64,000 bases of DNA from Neoasaia chiangmaiensis (GTDB taxonomy: Bacteria; Pseudomonadota; Alphaproteobacteria; Acetobacterales; Acetobacteraceae), in NCBI RefSeq assembly GCF_002005465.1, contig NZ_CP014691.1, positions 1,550,001 to 1,614,000 of the forward strand. Reading direction: 5' to 3'. Numbering within the stretch: position 1 is the first letter of the stretch; every line of letters begins with the position of its first letter. Positions 1-8,805 of the stretch are shown one piece after another. The notes beneath the pieces are model-generated. The model made no database searches. It was given only the letters and a program-made list of their open reading frames with translations, and was not told where the DNA came from. The position numbers and the translations under genes were made by a program.

Positions 1-685
1 GGCGGCGCTGGGCGTGGCATTCTTCACGCAGTGCGGCGGACTGGAGATGATGATCTACTACGCGCCGACATTCCTGCGGGATGCAGGCTTCGGCTCCTCC
101 TCCGCGCTGCTGGCCTCGCTCGGCGTCGCCATCGTCTACTGCATCATGACCTTCACGGGCTGCATGATCGTGGACCGCGTGGGCCGTCGTCGCCTCATGC
201 TCATCATGGGCCCGGGCTCGGTCGCCAGCCTGATCGGGCTGGGCATTGTCTTCGCCGCGCACCCCGCGCCGGGCAGCATCGGCTCCTATCTGGTCATCGT
301 GTTCCTGCTGGCCTTCATGGCGTTCAACTCCGGCGGCATCCAGGTCTGCGGCTGGCTCCTGGGCGCGGAGATGTTTCCCCTCTCCATGCGCGGTCAGGCA
401 ACCAGTCTGCACGCCGCCATGCTCTGGGGATCGGACCTTCTGGTCACCGGCACGGCACTGACGCTGGTCAAGCTGATTACGCTCGGCGGCACGATGTGGT
501 TCTATGCCGGCGTCAATCTGGCATCCGTGCTGTTCGTCTTCTTCCTCGTGCCCGAAACATCCGGCGCAACGCTTGAGGATATCGAACTGGCCCTGCATCA
601 GAAGCGCTTCCGGCCCACGCGCGGGAACACCCGCATCGTGGAGAGCGACAGTGATTCCGTCGCCAATGCGGAGGCCGCGGCCTGA
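1..685 (+). CDS. MFS sugar porter, C-terminal part (5' end outside window)
   Basis: This is the C-terminal half of a sugar/H+ symporter of the major facilitator superfamily, acting in the inner membrane. The frame is open from base 2, so the N-terminus lies outside the window; a GTG at 14 is internal, not a start. The visible part has about six hydrophobic segments, the loop motif DRVGRRRLM typical of the sugar porter family, and the family's C-terminal signature VPETSGATLEDIE. A GC-rich hairpin follows the stop. The substrate cannot be told from the sequence. Confidence 0.85.
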   Translation, partial: AALGVAFFTQCGGLEMMIYYAPTFLRDAGFGSSSALLASLGVAIVYCIMTFTGCMIVDRVGRRRLMLIMGPGSVASLIGLGIVFAAHPAPGSIGSYLVIVFLLAFMAFNSGGIQVCGWLLGAEMFPLSMRGQATSLHAAMLWGSDLLVTGTALTLVKLITLGGTMWFYAGVNLASVLFVFFLVPETSGATLEDIELALHQKRFRPTRGNTRIVESDSDSVANAEAAA

Positions 686-698
686 CGGATCGCATGAC

Positions 699-721
699 GG
701 CGGGGCTCACCCGGCCCCGCC
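699..721 (+). terminator. GC-rich hairpin after MFS gene
   Basis: GGCGGGGC (699-706) pairs with GCCCCGCC (714-721) around a 7-base loop, followed by TTCGTCAATT. It lies 14 bases after the transporter stop and probably ends that transcript. The T tail is weak, so this is a probable rather than certain intrinsic terminator. Confidence 0.45.
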
Positions 722-851
722 TTCGTCAATTCATTACGGGGCTGGCCCTTTCCAGCCCGAACAGCGGCATATCGATCAGCATGCGTATCGCCAAAATCCG
801 TCGCTACCCTTATGAGGGAGAAACGATGGAAGCCATAACTGGAAGCGATGA

Positions 852-1940
852 ATGTTCGATATTGGGACACTGACGGAAGAAGACGTCGCGCACGATCCCG
901 GTGCCTGGCACTACGCGACGCATCACGACCTGAACGCCCTGATGGCCATGTTCACCCTGGCCAATATCCTGCACACCGCACGCAAGACAAAAGAAGCCAG
1001 CCGCTTCTACCGCGTCGCCTACGACATGCACTCCAAAAACCCGACGCATTACCCGCTGGCGCAATCCCTTCTTCAGGTCCGCCTTCTTTGCCTGCTGAAA
1101 TCCGGCATGCCGCTGCCGGACGAGGAACTCGAGGAACTCCAGACCCTGAGTCCCGCGATGTATCGCTACATCACCGGTATCCGCGCGGCATGGGCGGAAG
1201 GCGACAACGAACGCGCGCTCTCGATCATGGGAAGCTGCTACGAAGCGTTCCATACCGGAGAGGAATGCGACTGCCTCTATCTGGAAATCGCCCTGAAACA
1301 ACAGGAGGAAATCTTTCATCCGTCCCGCCGGCCCATACCGGAAAAGCTCTATATGTTCTGGGACAAGGCGCCCCCGCCGGAAATCCAGCAGAACATCACC
1401 TATCATCAGGAACTGCTCGGCGCGGACTACAAGATCTATTCCTACGACGAAGCGGCCGCTTTCCTTGAGGATTTCTACGGCGCGGAGGCACGCGACCTGT
1501 TTCTCGGCGCACGACATCCTGCCGAAGCGGCGGATTTCTTCCGCGTGCACGCCATCAATACGCATGGCGGATGGTGGCTGGATGCCGACCTACGCCTGAA
1601 AGACGCCAGCGTCCTGAAGTCCAACCATGAAAACCGGTTCTACCTGACCGACAACTTCTACATCCATAACGATTTCTACGGCGCGATCGCGAATTCGCCG
1701 GTGACGGAAGACTGCCTGCTCTCCCTGTACCGTAACAGCTACCTGCATAAGGACCTGTATATCGCCTACAAGACCGGTCCGGGCATCTTCAATCGCGCCC
1801 TGAACAGGTTGATCTACCGTAACCTGTCATTTCAACGATCGGCCTCGGTCCGGGTCGATGGCCAGAGCCAGTTCCTGGCGGCCGTCGAGGAATTCGAGAC
1901 CCCCTACAAGCACAACCTGCCGAACTGGCAGCTCTCCTGA
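852..1940 (+). CDS. DXD-type glycosyltransferase
   Basis: A 362-residue protein without signal peptide or membrane segment, so cytoplasmic. The C-terminal half (about 160-345) resembles the sugar-binding DXD glycosyltransferases (GT32-like): it opens with PEKLYMFWDK and carries GGWWLDADLRL, where D244-A-D246 would hold the metal and nucleotide sugar. The first 150 residues are helical and look like TPR-type repeats. The start ATG has GGAAG six bases upstream; another ATG at 848 is in a different frame. It stands alone between two transcription units, so acceptor and product are unknown; transfer of a sugar to a surface glycan is an inference. Confidence 0.7.
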   Translation: MFDIGTLTEEDVAHDPGAWHYATHHDLNALMAMFTLANILHTARKTKEASRFYRVAYDMHSKNPTHYPLAQSLLQVRLLCLLKSGMPLPDEELEELQTLSPAMYRYITGIRAAWAEGDNERALSIMGSCYEAFHTGEECDCLYLEIALKQQEEIFHPSRRPIPEKLYMFWDKAPPPEIQQNITYHQELLGADYKIYSYDEAAAFLEDFYGAEARDLFLGARHPAEAADFFRVHAINTHGGWWLDADLRLKDASVLKSNHENRFYLTDNFYIHNDFYGAIANSPVTEDCLLSLYRNSYLHKDLYIAYKTGPGIFNRALNRLIYRNLSFQRSASVRVDGQSQFLAAVEEFETPYKHNLPNWQLS

Positions 1941-1949
1941 GAAGAGCGG

Positions 1950-1977
1950 TGCCGATGCCCTGATCGTGGCATCGGCA
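1950..1977. terminator. Bidirectional hairpin between glycosyltransferase and etfA
   Basis: TGCCGATGCC (1950-1959) and GGCATCGGCA (1968-1977) form a perfect 10-bp stem with an 8-base loop in the 45-bp gap between two convergent genes. Position and symmetry suggest it serves as terminator for both strands; no long T run is visible on either side. Confidence 0.5.
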
Positions 1978-1985
1978 TCCGGCCA

Positions 1986-2894
1986 TCAGCCCCCGAGTTG
2001 GGTTCTGAGTTGCGGCAGGATTTCGAAGAGATCCCCGACCAGACCATAATCCGCAACGCCGAAGATCGGTGCTTCAGGATCCGAGTTGATCGCCACGATG
2101 GTCTTGCTGTCCTTCATGCCGGCAAGATGCTGGATCGCGCCGGACAACCCGACGGCGATATAAAGGTCCGGCGCCACGATCTTGCCAGTCTGCCCGACCT
2201 GCATCTCGTTGGGCGCGAAGCCTGAATCGACCGCCGCGCGGGACGCGCCGATGGCGGCCCCCAGCCTGTCGGCAATCGGCTCCAGCAGCTTGAAATTCGC
2301 AGCGTCCTTCAGTCCCCGACCACCGGAAATCACCACCCGCGCCGATTCCAGTTCCGGCCGGTCCGACTTCGTCAGTTCGACGCCGACAAATTCCACATCC
2401 GGCACTTCGACGGCTGCGGAAACCTCCTCGATGCCCGCAGCGCCACCTTCGGACGCCGCCGGCAGGAAGTTCGCACCACGAACCGTCAACACTTTCTTCG
2501 CATCCCTGGAGCGAACGGTCGACAGCGCATTGCCGGCATAGATCGGCCGCACGAACGTTTCCGCATCGAGGATGTCAACAACCTCGGTAATCGGCTGCAC
2601 ATCCAGTAGCCCGGCCAGACGCGGCAGCACGTTCTTGCCGAATGCCGTCGCCGCTGCCAGCAGATGGCTGTAATCCGGCGCCCTGTCCGCGATCAGGGCC
2701 GCAATCGTCTCGGCCAGCGGCGGCAGGTCGGCATGCAGGACCTTGCGCACGCCCTCCACCCTGGCGGCAGCATCCGCGCCCGGTCCCACGACCAGCACAT
2801 CCACCTCGCCGAAGGCGCGTGCCGCGGTGACGGCGGAACGACTGGCCTGCTTGACCGCGCCGTTTTCGATCTCGACCAGAACCAGAGACGTCAT
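1986..2894 (-). CDS. etfA: Electron transfer flavoprotein alpha subunit
   Basis: The 302-residue alpha subunit of the soluble FAD-containing electron transfer flavoprotein, which carries electrons from acyl-CoA and other dehydrogenases to ETF:quinone oxidoreductase. The N-terminal nucleotide-binding-like domain is followed by the FAD domain with the family signature: [55 protein letters not shown], and the terminal [17 protein letters not shown]. It starts two bases after the etfB stop, so the two are co-translated, and the membrane partner lies just upstream in the same operon. Confidence 0.95.
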   Translation of the reverse strand: MTSLVLVEIENGAVKQASRSAVTAARAFGEVDVLVVGPGADAAARVEGVRKVLHADLPPLAETIAALIADRAPDYSHLLAAATAFGKNVLPRLAGLLDVQPITEVVDILDAETFVRPIYAGNALSTVRSRDAKKVLTVRGANFLPAASEGGAAGIEEVSAAVEVPDVEFVGVELTKSDRPELESARVVISGGRGLKDAANFKLLEPIADRLGAAIGASRAAVDSGFAPNEMQVGQTGKIVAPDLYIAVGLSGAIQHLAGMKDSKTIVAINSDPEAPIFGVADYGLVGDLFEILPQLRTQLGG

Positions 2895-2896
2895 GT

Positions 2897-3646
2897 TCAG
2901 ATCACCTTCGCTTCGTCACGCAGTTTTTCGATCAGCTCGGCAACATCACCGACCTTCACGCCAGCCTTGCGCACCGGCGGCTCCACGACCCTGATCGTCT
3001 CCAGACGGGGTGCGAAATCAACACCAAGCGTATCGGCGGCAATGGTCTCCAGCGGCTTCTTCCGTGCCTTCATGATGTTGGGCATCGTGGCATAGCGCGG
3101 CTCGTTCAGGCGCAGGTCGGTCGTCACGACGGCCGGCAGCGCCAGCCTGACCGTCTCCAGACCGCCATCGACCTCGCGCTTCACCTCGATCCGGCCATCC
3201 GCGACCGTCACGGTGTTGGCGAACGTGCCCTGCGGCCAGTTCAGCCTCGCCGCCAGAATCTGCCCGGTCGCGTTCATGTCGTCGTCGATGGCCTGCTTGC
3301 CCATGACGACCAGCCCCGGATTCTCCCGATCGACAACCGCCTGCAACAGCTTGGCAACGCCAAGCGGCTCCAGAGCCGCGTCGGTCTGCACCAGAACGGC
3401 GCGATCCGCCCCCATGGCCATTGCCGTACGAAGAATGGCCTGCGCATCCGTCACGCCGATCGATACGACGACGATTTCGCTCGCCACGCCTTTTTCCTTC
3501 AGGCGCACCGCTTCCTCGACTGCAATCTCGTCGAACGGATTCATCGACATCTTGACGCCCTGCGTCTCCACGCCGCTGCCATCCGCCTTCACACGCGGCT
3601 TGACGTTGTAATCCACCACCCGCTTGACCGGGACCAAAATCTTCAT
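2897..3646 (-). CDS. etfB: Electron transfer flavoprotein beta subunit
   Basis: The 249-residue beta subunit of ETF, which binds AMP and pairs with EtfA. The sequence begins [18 protein letters not shown] and has the conserved [19 protein letters not shown] and the [17 protein letters not shown] segment. I chose the ATG at 3646 over the in-frame GTG at 3655 because AGGGTGAGGGC lies immediately upstream of it. It lies 61 bp downstream of ETF:quinone oxidoreductase and 2 bp before etfA, giving a complete ETF respiratory branch in one operon. Confidence 0.95.
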   Translation of the reverse strand: MKILVPVKRVVDYNVKPRVKADGSGVETQGVKMSMNPFDEIAVEEAVRLKEKGVASEIVVVSIGVTDAQAILRTAMAMGADRAVLVQTDAALEPLGVAKLLQAVVDRENPGLVVMGKQAIDDDMNATGQILAARLNWPQGTFANTVTVADGRIEVKREVDGGLETVRLALPAVVTTDLRLNEPRYATMPNIMKARKKPLETIAADTLGVDFAPRLETIRVVEPPVRKAGVKVGDVAELIEKLRDEAKVI

Positions 3647-3707
3647 TGCCCTCACCCTGTCGACCTGGGAATTTGCGAAACGTTCTTAATACAGATTTAC
3701 CGGCACG

Positions 3708-5345
3708 TCACATGCCCACCGGATAATTCGGACCACCCCCGCCTTCCGGCGTGCACCACTCGATATTCTGCGTCGGGTCCTTGATGTCGCAGGTTTTGCA
3801 ATGCACGCAATTCTGCGCATTGATCTGCAACGCCATGTCGTTACCCTGCTGCACGGCCTCATAAACACCCGCCGGACAATAACGGCTCTCCGGCGAACGG
3901 AAGACATCCCAGTTGACCGTCCGCCACATCGACGGATTGCGCAGCTTCAGATGCGGCGGCTGGTCTTCCTCGTGATTGGTGCCCGAAAGAAACACGGAAG
4001 ACGGCAGATCGAACGTCAGTTCGCCATCCGGCTTCGGATAATCGATCGGCGGGCTCAGGCTCGCGGGCAACGTGGTCTCGTTATCGGCATGGTCGAAATG
4101 CAGCGTCCACGGCGCGCGGCCACGCAGGATCATGCTGTCGATCCCCGCATAGAGCGCCCCGAGCTTCATGCCCCATTTCGCAAAAGCCGGCCGGATATTG
4201 CGGACACCGCGCAGTTCGTCCCACAGCCAGGACTGCCGCACCAGATGCGTGTAGGCGCCCGCCTCGCGCCGCTCGGCCTTCAGGGCCTGCGCCACAGCTT
4301 CCGCCGCGAGCATGCCAGACTTCATGGCCGTATGCGTGCCCTTGATCTTCGGCACATTCAGGAAGCCCGCCGAATCACCCGTCAGAACGCCGCCCGGGAA
4401 AGACAGACGCGGGATGGACTGCAACCCACCTTCCGACAAGGCCCGCGCACCGTAGATCAGCCGACGACCACCCTCGAAATGCGGCCGGAACGCCGGATGG
4501 GTCTTGACCCGCTGCATTTCGTTGAAGGGCGACAGCCACGTATTGCGGTAATCCAGCCCCGTCACGAAGCCATAGGAAACAAGGTTGTCGCCGAAGTGAT
4601 ACAGCCAGGCGCCGCCATAGGTCCTGTCGTCCAGCGGCCAGCCGAAGCTGTGCTGCACAAGACCGGGACGATGCTTTTCGGCCGGAATCTCCCAGACCTC
4701 CTTGACGCCGAGACCATAGGTCTGCGGATCGACGCCATCGCGCAGGCCGAACAGCTTCATGGCCTTCTGGCTGAGCGAGCCGCGCACGCCTTCCGCCAGG
4801 ATCGTCTGCCGGGCGCGCAGGATCATGCCCGGCGCAAAATTCGGACCCTGCTCGCCCGATCTGGTGATTCCCATATCGCCGGTGATCACACCTGCCAGAC
4901 GTCCATCCTCGATGAACAGATCGGCCCCCGCGAAACCGGGATAGATCTCGATGCCCATGGTCTCGGCCTGCGCCCCGAGCCAACGGCAGACCTCACCCAG
5001 CGACACCACGTAATTGCCGTGATTGTTCATGTGGGGCATCACGCGGTCGAGATAGGGGATCGCGTAGCTTTTGCTTTCGGTCAGGAAGAGCATGCTCTCT
5101 TCCGAGACCTGCGTGCGCAACGGCGCATCGCGATCCTGCCAGTCGGGCAGCAGTTCGGCGAGCGCACGCGGCTCGATCACCGCGCCGGAAACGATATGCG
5201 CGCCAACCTCGCTGCCTTTCTCGACAACGCAGATGCTCGCCTCCGGCATCAACTGGCGCAGACGGATCGCCGCGGACAGGCCAGCCGGACCGCCGCCGAT
5301 CACCAGCGCGTCGAACTCCATCTCCTCGCGTTCGATAGCCGTCAT
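3708..5345 (-). CDS. Electron transfer flavoprotein-ubiquinone oxidoreductase
   Basis: Membrane-associated FAD and 4Fe-4S enzyme that passes electrons from ETF to ubiquinone. The 545-residue chain has an N-terminal Rossmann FAD motif (VIGGGPAGLSAAIRLRQ), an IVSGAVIEPRAL segment, the GGLQSIPRLSFPGGVLTGDSAGF FAD-contact region split over about residues 305-330, and a C-terminal iron-sulfur domain with CPAGVYE and CVHCKTCDIKDPTQNI. The start ATG at 5345 is 14 bp after the trmB stop, preceded by GAGAGACGAGAAC; a longer in-frame extension would run into trmB and lacks family similarity. Confidence 0.95.
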   Translation of the reverse strand: MTAIEREEMEFDALVIGGGPAGLSAAIRLRQLMPEASICVVEKGSEVGAHIVSGAVIEPRALAELLPDWQDRDAPLRTQVSEESMLFLTESKSYAIPYLDRVMPHMNNHGNYVVSLGEVCRWLGAQAETMGIEIYPGFAGADLFIEDGRLAGVITGDMGITRSGEQGPNFAPGMILRARQTILAEGVRGSLSQKAMKLFGLRDGVDPQTYGLGVKEVWEIPAEKHRPGLVQHSFGWPLDDRTYGGAWLYHFGDNLVSYGFVTGLDYRNTWLSPFNEMQRVKTHPAFRPHFEGGRRLIYGARALSEGGLQSIPRLSFPGGVLTGDSAGFLNVPKIKGTHTAMKSGMLAAEAVAQALKAERREAGAYTHLVRQSWLWDELRGVRNIRPAFAKWGMKLGALYAGIDSMILRGRAPWTLHFDHADNETTLPASLSPPIDYPKPDGELTFDLPSSVFLSGTNHEEDQPPHLKLRNPSMWRTVNWDVFRSPESRYCPAGVYEAVQQGNDMALQINAQNCVHCKTCDIKDPTQNIEWCTPEGGGGPNYPVGM

Positions 5346-5358
5346 GTTCTCGTCTCTC

Positions 5359-6111
5359 TTAAAATTCGCGGCGCGTAAACGTCCAGTAAAAGGGCGTGCG
5401 ACCTTCACGCCAGGCTTTTGCCTCGTAACGCGTCGGCGACCAGCCTTCCGGGCGCTCGCCACGTGCCGGTTCCGCCATGTCGAACAGATCCTGCGCGCCC
5501 ATCACCTCCGTCACCCAGTCCTGATAGACGGGATGATCGCTGGCAATGCGCCAGATCCCGCCCGGACGCAATACACGGGCGATCTCCCGAATATTCTCGG
5601 GATGCACGAAACGCCGCTTGGCATGCCGCGCCTTCGGCCACGGGTCCGGAAACATCAGATAGACACGCCCCAGCGCGCCATCCGGCAGGGCCTTGAGCAG
5701 CTGGCGTGCGTCATCGGGCCAGATGCGGAAATGCGCGGGTGGAACAGCCCGTTCCTCCTCGCCTTCCAGCACAAGCCGCGACAGAAGCGAACACAGCCCG
5801 TTTTCGAAGACCTCCGAGGCGATATAACCCACCGTCGGGTTCGCCTCGGACTGTCCCAGCGCGTGCTCGCCACCGCCGAAACCGATTTCAAGCCAGATAT
5901 CGGCCGTATCACCGCCGAAAACAGCGCGCGGATCGTGCGCCCGCTCTTCCGTCAGGCGCAGGCGCGGCAACGCCATGTCCAGCAGACGCTGCTGGCGCGC
6001 GCGCAGGGGATGGCCGCGCTGGCGGCCATAAAGCCGCTCGGGTTGCGGCTTGAGGGTCGTTGTATCCGACAGTGTCAGAGCCTCAGCGGTTGAAGGCACC
6101 GCGCAGGCCAT
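5359..6111 (-). CDS. trmB: tRNA (guanine-N7-)-methyltransferase
   Basis: Methylates G46 in the variable loop of tRNAs using S-adenosylmethionine. Diagnostic segments are [18 protein letters not shown] near the N-terminus, [13 protein letters not shown] (SAM-binding), [19 protein letters not shown] and [12 protein letters not shown], ending with [12 protein letters not shown]-like sequence. The start is uncertain: the ATG at 6111 overlaps the end of metK by 29 bp, a GTG at 6099 is an alternative, and neither has a clear ribosome site, so translational coupling to metK is likely. Its cofactor is the product of metK immediately upstream. Confidence 0.88.
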   Translation of the reverse strand: MACAVPSTAEALTLSDTTTLKPQPERLYGRQRGHPLRARQQRLLDMALPRLRLTEERAHDPRAVFGGDTADIWLEIGFGGGEHALGQSEANPTVGYIASEVFENGLCSLLSRLVLEGEEERAVPPAHFRIWPDDARQLLKALPDGALGRVYLMFPDPWPKARHAKRRFVHPENIREIARVLRPGGIWRIASDHPVYQDWVTEVMGAQDLFDMAEPARGERPEGWSPTRYEAKAWREGRTPFYWTFTRREF

Positions 6112-7270
6112 CGACCAGATCGGCGTTTTCCCACGTGAAGTTGTCCAGCGCCGGGTCCGGCACGCGACCGAAGTGACCATAGGCCGAGGTCTTGACGTAG
6201 ATCGGACGGTTCAGGCGCAGATGCTTGCGAATGCCGCGCGGCGACAGGTCCATCAGCTCATAGAGAACCTGGCCCAGACGCGCCTCGTCCACATCCTTGC
6301 CCGTGCCGTCGAGGTCCACATACACCGACAGCGGCTTGGATACGCCGATGGCGTAGGAAAGCTGGATCGTGCAGCGATCGGCCAGACCCGAGGCAACCAC
6401 GTTCTTGGCGAGATAGCGGGCGGCATAGGCTGCCGAGCGATCCACCTTGGTCGGGTCCTTGCCGGAGAACGCACCGCCGCCATGCGGGGCCGCGCCACCA
6501 TAGGTGTCGACGATGATCTTGCGACCCGTCAGACCCGCATCCCCGTCCGGACCGCCGATGACGAAATTGCCGGTCGGATTCACATAGAATTCCTCCTCCG
6601 GGCACATCCAGCCTTCGGGCAGAACCTCGCGCACGACCTCGCGCAGCATCTCGCGAATGGTGTTCTGGCGCATGCCTTCGACATGCTGCGTTGAGATCAC
6701 GACCGAGGTCGCGCCCACCGGCTTGCCGTCCACGTAACGCAGCGTCACCTGGCTCTTGGCATCCGGCAGCAGGCCCACGCCACGCGCATCGCCGTTCTTG
6801 CGATAGTCACGCACCTTCTCGAGGATCGTCTGCGCATAGAACAGCGGCGCCGGCATCAGATGCTCTGTCTCGCGCGTCGCGAAACCGAACATGATGCCCT
6901 GGTCCCCCGCGCCCTCGTCCTTCTCGCCCGCGCTATCGACGCCGACGGCGATGTCAGCGGACTGCGCATGCAGATAGGAGGTGATGTCGGCCGTCTTCCA
7001 GGAGAAACCTTCCTGATCGTAGCCGATGTCCTTAATCGCATCGCGCGCGCGCTCGATCAGCAGTTCCTGCGTGATGGCGGCCGGGCCGCGCACTTCACCG
7101 GCCAGGATAACGCGGTTGGTCGTGCACAGGGTCTCGCACGCAACGCGGGCTTCCGGATCGGCCTCGAGATAAGCATCCAGCACCGTATCGCTGATACGAT
7201 CGGACACCTTGTCCGGATGACCTTCGGAAACGGATTCCGATGTGAACAGAAAATCGCCGTAGTTACGCAT
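6083..7270 (-). CDS. metK: S-adenosylmethionine synthetase
   Basis: Makes S-adenosylmethionine from methionine and ATP in the cytoplasm. The 395-residue chain starts [25 protein letters not shown] and carries [12 protein letters not shown], the [23 protein letters not shown] phosphate loop region, and [20 protein letters not shown] ribosome site lies 6 bases before the ATG. It has a 166-bp leader with a possible pseudoknot and overlaps trmB at its 3' end. The product also feeds SpeD, found elsewhere in the window. Confidence 0.97.
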   Translation of the reverse strand: MRNYGDFLFTSESVSEGHPDKVSDRISDTVLDAYLEADPEARVACETLCTTNRVILAGEVRGPAAITQELLIERARDAIKDIGYDQEGFSWKTADITSYLHAQSADIAVGVDSAGEKDEGAGDQGIMFGFATRETEHLMPAPLFYAQTILEKVRDYRKNGDARGVGLLPDAKSQVTLRYVDGKPVGATSVVISTQHVEGMRQNTIREMLREVVREVLPEGWMCPEEEFYVNPTGNFVIGGPDGDAGLTGRKIIVDTYGGAAPHGGGAFSGKDPTKVDRSAAYAARYLAKNVVASGLADRCTIQLSYAIGVSKPLSVYVDLDGTGKDVDEARLGQVLYELMDLSPRGIRKHLRLNRPIYVKTSAYGHFGRVPDPALDNFTWENADLVDGLRGAFNR

Positions 7271-7350
7271 TGATCTTCCCGTGACCTCTCAGCAAGCGGG
7301 GTAGCGGCGCGGGGGCCGCAGGGAGATTGGACTGGGCCGAATGCCACATT

Positions 7351-7392
7351 CCGAAAGCGCACGGCTTGACGGAACTAGCCCTTCGGGTCAAG
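7351..7392 (-). promoter_or_regulatory. Candidate structured leader (H-type pseudoknot) of metK
   Basis: Read on the minus strand, CTTGAC (7392-7387) can pair with GTCAAG (7370-7365), and CCGAA (7386-7382), lying inside that first loop, can pair with TTCGG (7355-7351) beyond it, giving an H-type pseudoknot 80 bases before the metK ATG. Known SAM-II and SAM/SAH riboswitches are also pseudoknots, but their consensus bases are not seen here. CTTGAC could instead be part of a promoter, although no good -10 follows at the right distance. The pairings are seen; a regulatory role is inference. Confidence 0.3.
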
Positions 7393-7436
7393 TCATTTGC
7401 AACAAGAAATCCGATTATGCCGCCTGCGCGCACGCT

Positions 7437-8186
7437 TCAGGTCAGGACATCGGCCATCGCATACAGCCCCGGCGCACGGCCATACAGCCATCGCGCGGCC
7501 TTGACGGCACCCTGCGCGAAAACCCGCCGGTCGAAGGCTCGATGGGACAGAACGATCTGTTCCGTGCCGGATGTCAGCACCAGACTGTGCTCGCCAACGA
7601 CCTGCCCACCACGCAACGAGGCAAAGCCGATCTCACCGTTACCCCGCCTGCCGCGCCGGTCCACGCTCCGGACGTCGGCAAGCGACACGCCGCGTCCTTC
7701 CGCGACCGCCGCACCGATCGCCAGCGCCGTGCCGGAAGGCGCGTCGACCTTCTGGCGATGATGCATCTCCAGAATCTCGGCATCATATTCCGCGCCCGAC
7801 AATGCCGCGCCAAGCTGGCGCGCCAGATCGAGCACCATCGTCAGGCCCGGCGCGAAATTGGCGGCCTGCAACACCGGAACGCGCCGTGACGCCTCAAGAA
7901 CCGCCACTTCCGCCCTGTCATCCAGACCTGTCACACCGACAACCCAGGGGCATCCGGCATCAGCGAAAATGCGTGCGTGGTGGATCACCGTATCGGGGTG
8001 GGAAACGTCGATAATGACGTCGCAGGATGCGGCGAATATCGCAGCATCGTCCGTGATCTGCCGCGTCGCGTCGCATGTCCGCGACAGTCCCCCCGCGAGA
8101 ATCTGCCCCGCCGCGGGAATTTCCACCGCGCAAAGGGCACCAAGACGACCTGTTATTCCGGCAACGCCGATACGGAGCTTGTTCAT
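7437..8186 (-). CDS. dapB: 4-hydroxy-tetrahydrodipicolinate reductase
   Basis: Second committed step of the diaminopimelate/lysine pathway, reducing the dehydration product of hydroxytetrahydrodipicolinate with NAD(P)H. The 249-residue protein opens with MNKLRIGVAGITGRLG (nucleotide-binding loop), and has VIIDVSHPDTV, the catalytic EILEMHHRQKVDAPSGTAL with the paired histidines and lysine, and GEHSLVLTSGTEQI. I chose the ATG at 8186; longer in-frame sequence upstream overlaps the acetyltransferase without family similarity. It lies 43 bp downstream of that gene and 166 bp upstream of metK. Confidence 0.93.
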   Translation of the reverse strand: MNKLRIGVAGITGRLGALCAVEIPAAGQILAGGLSRTCDATRQITDDAAIFAASCDVIIDVSHPDTVIHHARIFADAGCPWVVGVTGLDDRAEVAVLEASRRVPVLQAANFAPGLTMVLDLARQLGAALSGAEYDAEILEMHHRQKVDAPSGTALAIGAAVAEGRGVSLADVRSVDRRGRRGNGEIGFASLRGGQVVGEHSLVLTSGTEQIVLSHRAFDRRVFAQGAVKAARWLYGRAPGLYAMADVLT

Positions 8187-8229
8187 CCCGCCATCATAAC
8201 CGGAGATCGCCGCGCCAGACCACGGGCTT

Positions 8230-8727
8230 TCATTCAAGCAGAAGCGCCCACCGCTCATGATCGCGCCACGCACCACCGATTTTCAGATAACGAGGCGAAT
8301 AACCTTCCTTCTGGAAGCCGACCCGCCGAACGAGCGCAATGGACGCATGATTTTCGGGCTGGATATTCGCTTCCAGACGATGCAGGCCCAATTCCCGTGC
8401 CGCGTGGGCGCAGCTCTGGCGCAGCGCCTCGGTCATCAGCCCCCGCCGCGCATAGCCCACCATACCGTAATAGCCGAGATAGTCGCTACGAAACGTGCCC
8501 AGCACGATCTGACTGATCGTCAACACGCCGACAATGCCGTCACTGCGCTTGTCCCGTGCGACGAGCCCGACATTCGGCCCGCTGACGCCCTGGGTAAACC
8601 ATGCCTCGAAGCCTGCCTGATCGGTAAAGGGCGATACCCACGGCGCATGGTAGTCGCGACTGGCAAGATTGGCCGCCACAAGCGCCGCCGCATCGGCCCG
8701 GCGCACGGGACTGAGCACTACGGCCAC
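8230..8727 (-). CDS. RimJ/RimL-type GNAT N-acetyltransferase
   Basis: A 165-residue acetyltransferase of the GNAT superfamily, RimJ/RimL branch, which transfers acetyl from acetyl-CoA to protein or small-molecule amines. The features seen are YGMVGYARRGLMTEALRQ (acetyl-CoA binding region, where the RGxG-like turn is RRGLM), then HRLEANIQPENHASIALVRRVGF, the classical C-terminal half of the fold. It starts downstream of the dnaJ terminator and precedes dapB. Target is unknown. Confidence 0.8.
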   Translation of the reverse strand: MAVVLSPVRRADAAALVAANLASRDYHAPWVSPFTDQAGFEAWFTQGVSGPNVGLVARDKRSDGIVGVLTISQIVLGTFRSDYLGYYGMVGYARRGLMTEALRQSCAHAARELGLHRLEANIQPENHASIALVRRVGFQKEGYSPRYLKIGGAWRDHERWALLLE

Positions 8728-8750
8728 GACATCAGCCCCTTTGGAAACAC

Positions 8751-8799
8751 GCCCGGAAAACGATCTTTAAAACGATCTTTAAAACGATCTTTTCCGGGC
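8751..8799 (-). terminator. Hairpin with three 12-bp repeats after dnaJ
   Basis: GCCCGGAAAA (8751-8760) and TTTTCCGGGC (8790-8799) are perfect 10-bp inverted repeats. Between and partly within them the unit AAAACGATCTTT occurs three times without change (8757-8768, 8769-8780, 8781-8792). It starts 6 bp past the dnaJ stop, so the outer stem with its T-rich arm probably terminates the dnaK-dnaJ transcript; the triplication looks like a slippage or duplication within the terminator. Confidence 0.65.
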
Positions 8800-8805
8800 A
8801 TCGGA

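Noticed and set aside
7271-7436. SAM-II or SAM/SAH riboswitch before metK
   Set aside because: The pseudoknot topology is possible, but the conserved bases of these known classes are not seen and the structure is far from the ribosome site, so only an unnamed candidate is reported.
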